Assembly: GCF_903866365.1 (NCBI RefSeq)
Contig: NZ_CAIPNF010000318.1
Span: forward strand, 1 to 37,074
DNA: 37,074 nt
Reading direction: 5' to 3'
Origin: an uncultured Thiocystis sp.
GTDB lineage: Bacteria; Pseudomonadota; Gammaproteobacteria; Chromatiales; Chromatiaceae
The position numbers and the translations under genes are program-made. The first letter of the stretch is position 1. Each line of letters starts with the position of its first letter. A model generated the notes under the pieces. It saw only the letters and a program-made list of their open reading frames with translations, had not been told where the DNA came from and did no database searches. Shown here piece by piece: positions 9,087 through 16,573 of the stretch.

Positions 9087-12000
9087 ATGGCAGAAAAAAA
9101 GGTGGTTGAAGGTCTCAAGTGGGTCAAGGGCGAGATCGCCGCGACCCTGCGTCCAGTGCGTGACTTGGTCGAAGCCGGAGGTGCCTCTCACTCGCCGGGG
9201 AATCTGGCGGCTGCCATTCAAGCCCTGGAACAGGTGCAGGGCGTCCTGCTGGCGCTGCAATTGAATCTGCCTGCGCGCCTGGTGCAAGAGATGACCCGGC
9301 TGGCCGAGTGCCTCAACGAAGGCGATTCGACGGCGTTCGAGGCGGAAGACACACAGGACTTTCACGCGATCGCGCGGGTGATGGGTCAGGCGCTTGCTCA
9401 GTTGAACAGTCACCTCGACAGCCTGGATGCCGGCGTCGACGAACGCCCATTGAACCTCTGGTCGATCATCAATGAGGTTCGCGCTGCCTGCAATGACCTG
9501 CCACTGACCCATTCCGAACTCCTGACGTTCGCGGCAGCGGAGACCGACGGCGATGCTCAATGGCGGCCCGAGGCGCTGGAGACTCTGGCCGAGGTCGTGC
9601 GTCAGGTACGGCCTCAATATCACCGTTATCTGGTCGAGTGGTATCGGGGCGGTCCTGACAATCAGGGCCTGACCCGTCTCGGAAGTCTCTTTCGTCATCT
9701 GCACGGCTACCTCAAGGAGGGTGTGCTCGCCGACCTGTTTTTTCTCAGCGAGGCATTTGCCGAAGCCGTGCGGGACGAACGTCTGGCCACCGATGCCACA
9801 ACGCGCTCATTGATGGGGCATATCGATCGGGTCTTGAAGCCGTTGGCCCAAAAGCCGCCGCAGTGGCCGGACGTTGATGTACTGTTACTCATCGAACATC
9901 TCCTGAATAGTCTTTCCGCGGTAGCGGTCAGCACTCCGGCCGTTGCCCGGCTGCGGTCCTGGTATGGTCCAGATCGGTCCGGTACGTTCCCGCCACGCGA
10001 AGACATGGAGGGCTTTGGTGGCGATGTCGCGCTCGCCGAGCTTGCAGGCTCGCTGTTAAGCGAGTTCTCCCAGCTCAAAGAGCAGTTCGATCTGCTGACG
10101 CGCGAGGAGCCGACCGATCGCGACGCGTGGGATGCTTTCAGCGCGCGCCTGTGTCGTCTCGCCGACACCCTGGACGTGGCTGACGTTGGCAACCTGTCGG
10201 AGCGCCTGCGCACGCTTGCCAATGATTTCAGTGGCTCGGCGCGCGACGAGATGGCGAGAGACCAGGCGCGGCTGGAGTCGCAGGCCATGGAACTGCTTGG
10301 CATCGAGGCGGTTCTGCTCGCCCATGCCAGCCATCGCTCGACGCGGGCCAAACAGATCATCGTGCCCGAGATGGATCTGTCCGAACTCACCGCGGCCACG
10401 TTGCGCGAAGCGGGTTACGAACTGGTGCGAGTCAAGGAGGCCATTGCTGGCTGCCATGCCGAACAGGGCACGCTGGATGCCCTGAGCCCGGTGAAGCAAC
10501 ATCTTCTCAGTGTCTCCGGCGCCTTGGCCATTCTCGGCGAGATTCCGGCTGCGGAGCTTGCCGATTCGATCGGCGAACTGGTCCAAAATCGCTATATCAA
10601 GGTCGGGCGGACTCTCACGGATGCCGAATTCGAGCATCTTGCCGATGCCGTCGCAGCACTCGAACTCTATCTTGGTCATCTCCAGGAGGCGATGCCCTTC
10701 GGCGGCAGCCTGATCGAGCGCGGGGGCGAGTCTATTCGCGCCCTTCAGTCCGAGCCTGGACCAACCCTGGCGCTTTCGCTCGAAGAGCCAACCGGCACGA
10801 TGGCAGCTTCTACCGATGTTGAGCTGCCCCTTGAGCTTGATCTCCCTCTCGATTCCGGCATCGTCCCCGACTCCCAGGTATCCATCCCGGATCAACCTGC
10901 TTCGGAGACCGTCCCCGGCTTGATCGAATCGGAGTTTTCCGACGATGACGAGACGGAATTTCTCGATATCTTCATGGAGGAGGCCCGCGAGGAAACCGCC
11001 TCGGCTCAGATCCAGTTTGCACGCTGGGAGTCCAATCCCAACGATGTCTCCGCCCTGGCCACACTCAGGCGCAGCTTCCATACCCTCAAGGGCAGCGGCC
11101 GACTGGTCGGAGCACTGCAGGTAGCCGAGTTTGCTCAGGCGATCGAGTTTCTGCTCAATCGTCTGATGGAAGAGCACGCGTTCCCCACCGAGGACATCCT
11201 GAGCTGCGTGGCAGAGGCGGTGAGACTGTTGCCCGGTCTTGTCACGGCCGAGTCCGAGGGTCTTCAGTTCGACGTCGATCCTCTCGTCTCGCGCGCTAAT
11301 CGGTTGCGGGAGACGTCCGGCTTTGCTGCTGGTCAAGAGCCCGTGACCGTGATCGAACCGGCCGGGCCGCCAGTCGAACTGGTGGGCGCGGAGCTGGCGG
11401 ATCTCGCGGATCAGGTGACCGACCACGACAGTCTGTTCGTCGCCGATGAAGAATTGCTGCGGATCTTCCAGGCGGAAACTTACGAGCATCTTGACGAATT
11501 GCAGGTCTTTCTTCGGCGAGCCGAGGCGGGTGACGCCAGGGTGGACGAAGCGACCCGACGCGCCTTGCATACCCTGACCGGCAGTGCGCGAATGTCTGGC
11601 ATCGACTCCATTGCCACGGTGACCAAGGGGTTGGAGCAATGCATCAAACCCCTGCTGGCCTTGGGCGGCGTGCTGGATGCGCGTCTGCTGGCCCTCATCG
11701 GACGTGCTGTCGACGCCATTCGAGAACGTGTCGACGAATTGCCCGCCCTGGGTGCCGGCGCGGCGGCCCTGGTGAGCCTTGCCGCCGAGATCGCCCAACT
11801 TGAGCCGCCCGTTCTGGCGGACGACAAGATCGAAATCCCCGCGGCAATCGACGCTCTCCAGATCGAGGTGCCACTCGAGTCGGAACCTTTGCGCGAGAAT
11901 CTCATTCCGCCAGAGACCGCTCTCGACGACTCGCCGCGGCATCCCGCGGCGGCCGTCGAACAGGATGCAGGCGGTTGGCGGTCGGTGGCTGAATACGAAG

Positions 12001-14411
12001 GCGAGCTGGAGACAGCGGAACCGACCGACGTCATGCCGGTGCCCGATCCGGAAATGGTCAGTTTATTCCTGGAAGACGCGCGGGATCTGCTCGACAAACT
12101 GGACACGCAATTCCGCGAATGGCAATTGACTCCCCAGAACCTTGGTGCGCTGGATGGCATCAATCGTCTCCTGCACACGCTCAAGGGGAGCGCGCGCCTG
12201 TCCGGGGTAGCGGCCATCGGCGATCTCAGTCACGCACTGGAAACCCGCCTGAAGGCATTGAGCGAAGATCCGGGCGCTGTCAATGAGACGACGCTCGAAT
12301 TGACCCAGCGTGCCGTGGACACCCTCTCGGCGCAGGTCGACACATTGGAGCAGGGAGCGCCACTCCGGCGCATGACGACCCTGATCGAGGCGCTTGGCCG
12401 TTCGCCGCTGGAGATTCCGGGCGTCCCCGAAACGCCGGTGGAAGCGGCCTTGCCGCCGGCCGCGCCGTTCCGGCTCGTCGGAGCGATCCCCCAAGAGGAA
12501 TTCGCGGATCTGGCGAGCTTCCGCGAAGGGCCTGCCCCGAGCGGAGTCGAGGGGCCTGCGGCACTTCCCGCCAGTCCACAGATCCGGGTGCGTTCCGATC
12601 TGCTGAACCGATTAGTCAACCACGCCGGCGAGATCAGTATCTACCGCGGGCGTTTGACGCAACGCAATGGATTGTTGGGTTTTGGCCTGGGAGAACTCGA
12701 CCAGACCGTCGCGCGCCTGCGTGAGCAACTCCGACTGCTGGAGATCGAAACGCAGACTCAGATCATGCATCGCTTCGAGCGCGAGCGCGAGCGTCAGCGC
12801 GAGGAAGAAGCACGCGGGTATGACGGCGAGTTCGATCCGCTTGAAATGGACCGCTTCTCAAGACTCCAGCAGCTTTCCGGCAGCCTGGCGGAGACCGTCA
12901 ACGACTTGGTCAGCGTCAAGGAAATGCTGGGCGGCTATCAGCGCGAATTCACGGATCTGCTGACCCAGCAGGCGCGCATCGCCGACGATCTTCAGGACGG
13001 ACTGCTGCGCACCCGGCTGGTGCCTTTTGTCCAGGTGGTTCCGCGTCTGCATCGCCTGGTGCGCCAGACCGCCGACACCCTCGGCAAGTCGGCGCGCCTG
13101 GAGGTGATCGGTCCCGAGGTGGAACTGGATCGCACCATCCTGGATCGGCTGGTGGCACCGCTCGAACACCTGCTGCGCAACGCGGTGGATCACGGCCTGG
13201 AGGATTCCAACACCCGCATCGCGAACGGCAAGCCGGCGACAGGCAAGGTGACGCTCGCGTTGCACCGCGAAGGCAATGACGCGGTGATCAGCCTGAGCGA
13301 CGATGGCAAGGGCATGGATCTCGCCGCCATTCGACAACAGGCGATCGCCCGCGGACTGCTGGCGCCCCAGACCATCCTGCCGGACGAGGCGCTGCTGCAA
13401 TTCATCCTCGAACCCGGCTTTACGACCTCCGGCAAAGTCACCCAGATCTCGGGGCGCGGCGTCGGTCTGGACGTGGTGGCCTCCGAGATCAAGGTTGCCA
13501 ATGGCTCGATCGCGCTGGAATCGGTCCCCGGCCAGGGCGCCCGCTTCACCGTCCGGCTGCCCTTGACGCTGGCCATCATCGAGGCGTTTCTGGTCTCCGC
13601 GGGGGACAACATCTATGCCGTGCCGCACAGCACGGTGGAGGCGGCGGGCCGTATCGGCCGCGAGGATCTGCTGGCCATCTACCGGGGCGAGGCGACCGAA
13701 TTCACCTCGCGCGGCAATCGCTACAAGGTGGTCTATCTGGGCGGCGTGCTCGATCCCACGCACGAGCCCGATCTCGGCGAACGGCGCTGGCTGCCGCTGC
13801 TGATGATCCGGCTCGGCGAGCAACGGGTGGCACTGCATGTCGACAGCCTGCTCGAAAGTCAGCGAATCCTGGTCAAGCCACTGGGACCGCAGCTTGCCGG
13901 CGTGCGCTGGCTGAGCGGCGGGACCATCCTGCCGGATGGACGGGTCGCGCTCATCCTCGACGCCCTGGCGCTGCTGCGATCCGGCGCGGCTCAGCTCTAT
14001 CGGCCGGCTGCCGCGGCGGTGGAGACCACGAAGGGGCCGCTCTGTGTGATGGTGGTGGATGACTCGCTGACCGTCCGGCGTGTCACGAGCCGTTTGCTGC
14101 GGCGTCAGAATATGGAAGTGCTGACGGCCAAGGACGGGGTCGAGGCCCTGACCCTGCTCGACGAGCGCATGCCCGACCTGCTGTTGCTGGATATCGAGAT
14201 GCCGCGTATGGACGGCTACGAACTGGCGCGTCACATCCGCCGCTCCGATGGCCTGCGGGATCTGCCGATCATCATGATCACCTCGCGCACCGGGGCCAAG
14301 CACCGCGAGTACGCCATGCAGTTGGGAGTGGACCGCTACCTCGGTAAACCGTATCAGGAATCCGAACTGCTTAACGAGATCAACTCTCTGCTGGCGGAGC
14401 GTGCCGGTTAA
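9087..14411 (+). CDS. chpA: Hybrid chemotaxis histidine kinase ChpA/PilL
   Basis: A CheA-type kinase with multiple Hpt domains, the signalling hub of the pilus chemosensory pathway. It is 1774 residues, shorter than the about 2470 of P. aeruginosa ChpA. The first 550 residues are helical PilL_N-like sequence without a clear phosphorylatable His. Three canonical Hpt domains follow, with histidines in FHTLKGSGRLVG (about His665), LHTLTGSARMSG (about His828) and LHTLKGSARLSG (about His1030). Next come the dimerisation segment (about 1190-1310), the HATPase domain with N-box LRNAVDHGLED (about 1365) and GRGVGLDVV, a CheW-like domain (about 1490-1640) and a C-terminal receiver with phospho-Asp in LLLDIEMPRMDG (about Asp1702). 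A repeat-derived insertion lies at about 1147-1158. The stop codon overlaps the converging rsmE stop. Confidence 0.93.
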   Translation: MAEKKVVEGLKWVKGEIAATLRPVRDLVEAGGASHSPGNLAAAIQALEQVQGVLLALQLNLPARLVQEMTRLAECLNEGDSTAFEAEDTQDFHAIARVMGQALAQLNSHLDSLDAGVDERPLNLWSIINEVRAACNDLPLTHSELLTFAAAETDGDAQWRPEALETLAEVVRQVRPQYHRYLVEWYRGGPDNQGLTRLGSLFRHLHGYLKEGVLADLFFLSEAFAEAVRDERLATDATTRSLMGHIDRVLKPLAQKPPQWPDVDVLLLIEHLLNSLSAVAVSTPAVARLRSWYGPDRSGTFPPREDMEGFGGDVALAELAGSLLSEFSQLKEQFDLLTREEPTDRDAWDAFSARLCRLADTLDVADVGNLSERLRTLANDFSGSARDEMARDQARLESQAMELLGIEAVLLAHASHRSTRAKQIIVPEMDLSELTAATLREAGYELVRVKEAIAGCHAEQGTLDALSPVKQHLLSVSGALAILGEIPAAELADSIGELVQNRYIKVGRTLTDAEFEHLADAVAALELYLGHLQEAMPFGGSLIERGGESIRALQSEPGPTLALSLEEPTGTMAASTDVELPLELDLPLDSGIVPDSQVSIPDQPASETVPGLIESEFSDDDETEFLDIFMEEAREETASAQIQFARWESNPNDVSALATLRRSFHTLKGSGRLVGALQVAEFAQAIEFLLNRLMEEHAFPTEDILSCVAEAVRLLPGLVTAESEGLQFDVDPLVSRANRLRETSGFAAGQEPVTVIEPAGPPVELVGAELADLADQVTDHDSLFVADEELLRIFQAETYEHLDELQVFLRRAEAGDARVDEATRRALHTLTGSARMSGIDSIATVTKGLEQCIKPLLALGGVLDARLLALIGRAVDAIRERVDELPALGAGAAALVSLAAEIAQLEPPVLADDKIEIPAAIDALQIEVPLESEPLRENLIPPETALDDSPRHPAAAVEQDAGGWRSVAEYEGELETAEPTDVMPVPDPEMVSLFLEDARDLLDKLDTQFREWQLTPQNLGALDGINRLLHTLKGSARLSGVAAIGDLSHALETRLKALSEDPGAVNETTLELTQRAVDTLSAQVDTLEQGAPLRRMTTLIEALGRSPLEIPGVPETPVEAALPPAAPFRLVGAIPQEEFADLASFREGPAPSGVEGPAALPASPQIRVRSDLLNRLVNHAGEISIYRGRLTQRNGLLGFGLGELDQTVARLREQLRLLEIETQTQIMHRFERERERQREEEARGYDGEFDPLEMDRFSRLQQLSGSLAETVNDLVSVKEMLGGYQREFTDLLTQQARIADDLQDGLLRTRLVPFVQVVPRLHRLVRQTADTLGKSARLEVIGPEVELDRTILDRLVAPLEHLLRNAVDHGLEDSNTRIANGKPATGKVTLALHREGNDAVISLSDDGKGMDLAAIRQQAIARGLLAPQTILPDEALLQFILEPGFTTSGKVTQISGRGVGLDVVASEIKVANGSIALESVPGQGARFTVRLPLTLAIIEAFLVSAGDNIYAVPHSTVEAAGRIGREDLLAIYRGEATEFTSRGNRYKVVYLGGVLDPTHEPDLGERRWLPLLMIRLGEQRVALHVDSLLESQRILVKPLGPQLAGVRWLSGGTILPDGRVALILDALALLRSGAAQLYRPAAAAVETTKGPLCVMVVDDSLTVRRVTSRLLRRQNMEVLTAKDGVEALTLLDERMPDLLLLDIEMPRMDGYELARHIRRSDGLRDLPIIMITSRTGAKHREYAMQLGVDRYLGKPYQESELLNEINSLLAERAG
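12524..12560. repeat. REP-like palindromic element inside chpA
   Basis: The segment GAAGGGCCTGCCCCGAGCGG followed by AGTCGAGGGGCCTGC has GGGCCTGC at both ends as a direct repeat, with CCCC...GGGG complementarity between them. Its core closely resembles a dispersed repeat seen in many GC-rich bacterial genomes (TGCCC(T/C)GAGCGGAGTCGA), whose reverse strand encodes the telltale RLRSGQA. It is in frame and encodes EGPAPSGVEGPAA in the linker between the third Hpt domain and the kinase dimerisation segment. The repeat identity rests on memory of the motif and on a diverged relative at 20996-21057. Confidence 0.6.
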
Positions 14412-15142
14412 ACCTCCTGGAAATCCCCCCACAGCGCCTGAATGACCGCGATGGCGGCCAGTGGCGCCGTCTCGGTGCGGAGAATGCGCGGTCCCAGACG
14501 CACGCCTTGAAAGCCCTGGAGTCGGGCCTGCTCGCGTTCGCGTGAACTCAATCCGCCCTCCGGTCCCACCAGCAGAGTCACGTCCGTCTCCGGGGCGGGG
14601 AGCCCGGTCAGTGCCAGCGGCGCCAGGGGGTCGAGCAGCAGACCGCCAGCGGGCGCGGTCGCCAACCAGGGTTCCAGCGTGGCGGCCGGTTCCAGCGTCG
14701 GCAGCCGTCGGCGCCCGGACTGCTCGCAGGCGCCAATCGCGATGCCGCGCCAGTGCTCCAGGCGCCGTTCCAGGCGTGCGCCATCCAGGCGTACCTGACT
14801 GCGTTCGGTGAACAGGGGCGTGAGCCGTGCGACGCCGAGTTCCACCGCCTTTTGAATCGCATAGTCCATGCGTTCGCCCTTGGAAACGCCAAGCGCCAGA
14901 TGGATACGCAGTCGCGGGGCAATTTCCGGCTCGCTCGCACCCTCGACGAGTACGGTCGCGGCCGTGCGATTCGGCTCGATCAGGCGGGCGTGATAGTCGC
15001 GGCCATCGCCATTAAACAGGATCAGCGGGGCGTTGGCTGTCAGTCGCAGAACCTGGGTCAGATGGCGGGTCGGACCAGCGGGCAATGCCAGACTGGATCC
15101 GGCGCTCAGGGGCGACTCGACGAAAATGCGCGGGAGACGCAT
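14408..15142 (-). CDS. rsmE: 16S rRNA m3U1498 methyltransferase RsmE
   Basis: RsmE methylates N3 of U1498 in 16S rRNA using S-adenosylmethionine. The 244-residue protein starts MRLPRIFVESPL, the normal family start; the longer upstream frame overlaps the DUF423 gene and is rejected. An N-terminal PUA-like part (LTQVLRLTANAPLILFNGDG) is followed by the SPOUT domain. SPOUT hallmarks are LGVSKGERMDYAIQKAVELG, LFTERSQVRL, the knot region LLVGPEGGLSSREREQA and RLGPRILRTETAPLAAIAVIQ. The stop codon (14408-14410) overlaps the chpA stop in convergent orientation, leaving no room for a separate terminator between the two genes. The DUF423 gene ends 8 bases upstream. Confidence 0.95.
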   Translation of the reverse strand: MRLPRIFVESPLSAGSSLALPAGPTRHLTQVLRLTANAPLILFNGDGRDYHARLIEPNRTAATVLVEGASEPEIAPRLRIHLALGVSKGERMDYAIQKAVELGVARLTPLFTERSQVRLDGARLERRLEHWRGIAIGACEQSGRRRLPTLEPAATLEPWLATAPAGGLLLDPLAPLALTGLPAPETDVTLLVGPEGGLSSREREQARLQGFQGVRLGPRILRTETAPLAAIAVIQALWGDFQEV

Positions 15143-15150
15143 CCGACCGC

Positions 15151-15543
15151 TCAGACCGGATCCGAGGTGGCGCGCCAGGCGCCCAACGCTAGGAGTGCCC
15201 AGCCGAGGATCAAGGCAAGACCGCCCAAGGGCGTGATCGCGCCGAGCCAGCGCGCGCCGCTGAGCGTCATCAGCAACAGACTGCCGCTGAACAGGGTGGC
15301 GCCGATCAGAAAGGCCCAGGCGGCGGCATGGACCAATCCGGCGGCCGGGCGTTGGATCAGGAACAGGCCGCAGACCAGGATGGCCAGCGCGTGCAGTCCC
15401 AGATAGTCCGCGCCGGTCCCCCAGTTGGCGAGCAGATCGGGCGCGACGCGCCCCTTGAGTCCATGGGCGCCGAATGCGCCGAGAACCACTGTCAGCAATC
15501 CGCCGACGGCTCCCAGCGTCAGCCACGTTCGCGCCCGCTTCAT
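15151..15543 (-). CDS. DUF423 (YgdD-type) small membrane protein
   Basis: A 130-residue integral membrane protein of the DUF423 family; function unknown. About four hydrophobic helices are visible: WLTLGAVGGLLTVVLGAFGAH, the YLGLHALAILVCGLF segment, AWAFLIGATLFSGSLLLMTL and TPLGGLALILGWALLALGAW. The family signature GAFGAHGLK is present near residues 19-27, and the SGSLLLMTL...TPLGG segment is typical. The ATG at 15543 gives the common MKR(A)RTWL beginning. An in-frame start at 15591 would add 16 polar residues. It lies just upstream of rsmE on the same strand, probably cotranscribed, and is divergent from the aprBA leader. Confidence 0.82.
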   Translation of the reverse strand: MKRARTWLTLGAVGGLLTVVLGAFGAHGLKGRVAPDLLANWGTGADYLGLHALAILVCGLFLIQRPAAGLVHAAAWAFLIGATLFSGSLLLMTLSGARWLGAITPLGGLALILGWALLALGAWRATSDPV

Positions 15544-15757
15544 GGCGTGATTTCCCGATCGCGACTCGCGCATGGTGGACTGCCTCATCAAATCAAATGA
15601 AACCGGGACGATTTCAGGTCTTGTCGATAACCTTACGGCTCAGGCCGCTGGAAACGATACGGGTCGTGCTGGGCGCGCGGTCGATCCATTCGACGGGTGC
15701 ATCGCCATCAGAATTACCTAATAAGGCAATTTTATGAAAGCAGCCGGAAATACTGTT

Positions 15758-15786
15758 TTGATTTTACCGCGTCGAGTCACTACGCT
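15758..15786 (+). promoter_or_regulatory. Candidate sigma-70-type promoter for aprBA
   Basis: TTGATT (15758-15763) and TACGCT (15781-15786) are separated by exactly 17 bases and lie at the edge of an AT-rich patch. If used, transcription would start near 15793 and leave an aprB leader of about 220 bases, which contains the stem-loop at 15925-15979. The -10 matches consensus only moderately, and nothing but sequence supports the call. Confidence 0.35.
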
Positions 15787-15924
15787 CCGATCCCCATAGT
15801 ACCCGGTCAGGACTTGAACGTCCTCGTTGCAGTCGCCCCGCCAGGCTTGCGCCAGGGGTGAAAAAAGGACGAACCTAGTCGAACCAGGCGCGGATGCAAA
15901 CTTCCAAACCTCTCCCGAGGGCCA

Positions 15925-15979
15925 AATGCCGCGGGAGCCGATAGCCGCCTCCCTTCCTTAAAGCAACAAAGGCGGCATT
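15925..15979 (+). promoter_or_regulatory. Stem-loop in the aprB 5' leader
   Basis: AATGCCGC (15925-15932) is complementary to GCGGCATT (15972-15979), and directly inside GGGAG (15933-15937) pairs with CTCCC (15949-15953). The outer stem closes about 30 bases before the aprB start codon. It could stabilise the mRNA or tune translation of a gene expected to be very highly expressed. The pairing is seen; the role is a guess. Confidence 0.5.
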
Positions 15980-16011
15980 CACCGCAGTGAACCGTTAGGA
16001 GATCGAGCACC

Positions 16012-16479
16012 ATGCCAACGTTTGTGCGTACCGATAAGTGCGATGGCTGCAAGGGTCAGGACAAGACCGCTTGCATGTATATCTGCCCCCACGACCTGAT
16101 GAAACTCGATCAGGACGGCTCCGAGACCGGCCATGCCATGAAGGCGTTCAACCAAGAACCCGAGCAGTGCTGGGAATGCTACTCCTGCGTCAAGATCTGC
16201 CCGCAGCAGGCGATCGAATGCCGCCACTATGCCGATGTGGTGCCGATGGGCGCCTCGGTTCAACCCCTGCGTGGCACCGATTCCATCATGTGGACGATCA
16301 AGTTCCGCAATGGCAACATGAAGCGCTTCAAATTCCCCATCCGCACCACCCCCGAGGGCTCGATCGATCCCTACGGCTCCAAGCCAGAGGCCGACATCGC
16401 CAAGATCGGCGACGCTGGGTTCTTCACCCTGGGCGGCGTTCAGAAGCCCGGCAATCCGAGCGAACTGATCCGTAAATAA
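16012..16479 (+). CDS. aprB: Adenylylsulfate (APS) reductase beta subunit, ferredoxin-type
   Basis: The electron-transfer subunit of dissimilatory APS reductase, which in sulfur oxidizers runs sulfite + AMP to APS in the cytoplasm. The 155-residue length fits the family. Two [4Fe-4S] sites are visible: CDGCKGQDKTACMYICP (about residues 9-25) and CWECYSCVKICPQQAIECR (about 46-64). The C-terminal part that wraps around AprA is present (WTIKFRNGNMKRFKFPIRTT). The ATG follows AGGAG at a good distance. aprA follows after 94 bases. The genes aprM or qmoABC, which often accompany aprBA as electron partners, are not in the window. Confidence 0.96.
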   Translation: MPTFVRTDKCDGCKGQDKTACMYICPHDLMKLDQDGSETGHAMKAFNQEPEQCWECYSCVKICPQQAIECRHYADVVPMGASVQPLRGTDSIMWTIKFRNGNMKRFKFPIRTTPEGSIDPYGSKPEADIAKIGDAGFFTLGGVQKPGNPSELIRK

Positions 16480-16488
16480 TCGGTTCCC

Positions 16489-16535
16489 GGCCCGGCAAAG
16501 AGCCGGCCAGGATCAGGCGACGATCAACCGTCGCC
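16489..16535 (+). promoter_or_regulatory. Two hairpins between aprB and aprA
   Basis: The first hairpin pairs CCGGC (16492-16496) with GCCGG (16502-16506) around AAAGA. The second is a perfect 7-bp stem, GGCGACG (16516-16522) with CGTCGCC (16529-16535), around a 6-base loop. Neither is followed by a T-run, so they do not look like terminators. Placement between two cotranscribed genes fits mRNA processing or differential stability. A GAGG ribosome site for aprA lies beyond them. Confidence 0.55.
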
Positions 16536-16573
16536 CCAAGAACACCTAGAACAAAAACTCTGAGGTAGACGAA

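Larger units (their letters stand above)
15544..16011 (+). other. 468-bp intergenic leader region of aprBA
   Basis: No convincing gene is seen here. The region must hold the divergent DUF423 promoter and the aprBA promoter. It includes a local AT-rich patch (about 15715-15775) unlike the surrounding coding DNA, a sigma-70-like promoter candidate (15758-15786), a long-range stem-loop (15925-15979), and an AGGAG ribosome site about 8 bases before the aprB ATG. A short plus-strand frame around 15600-15737 has no ribosome site and no family resemblance. Confidence 0.6.

Noticed and set aside
10056-11942. 628-codon open frame antisense to chpA
   Set aside because: Shadow of the GC-rich ChpA coding sequence; the plus-strand frame shows three Hpt domains in the right order, so the antisense frame has no independent support.
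12858-14432. 524-codon antisense frame over the ChpA kinase and receiver domains
   Set aside because: Same codon-bias effect; the plus strand encodes unmistakable HATPase, CheW and receiver motifs.
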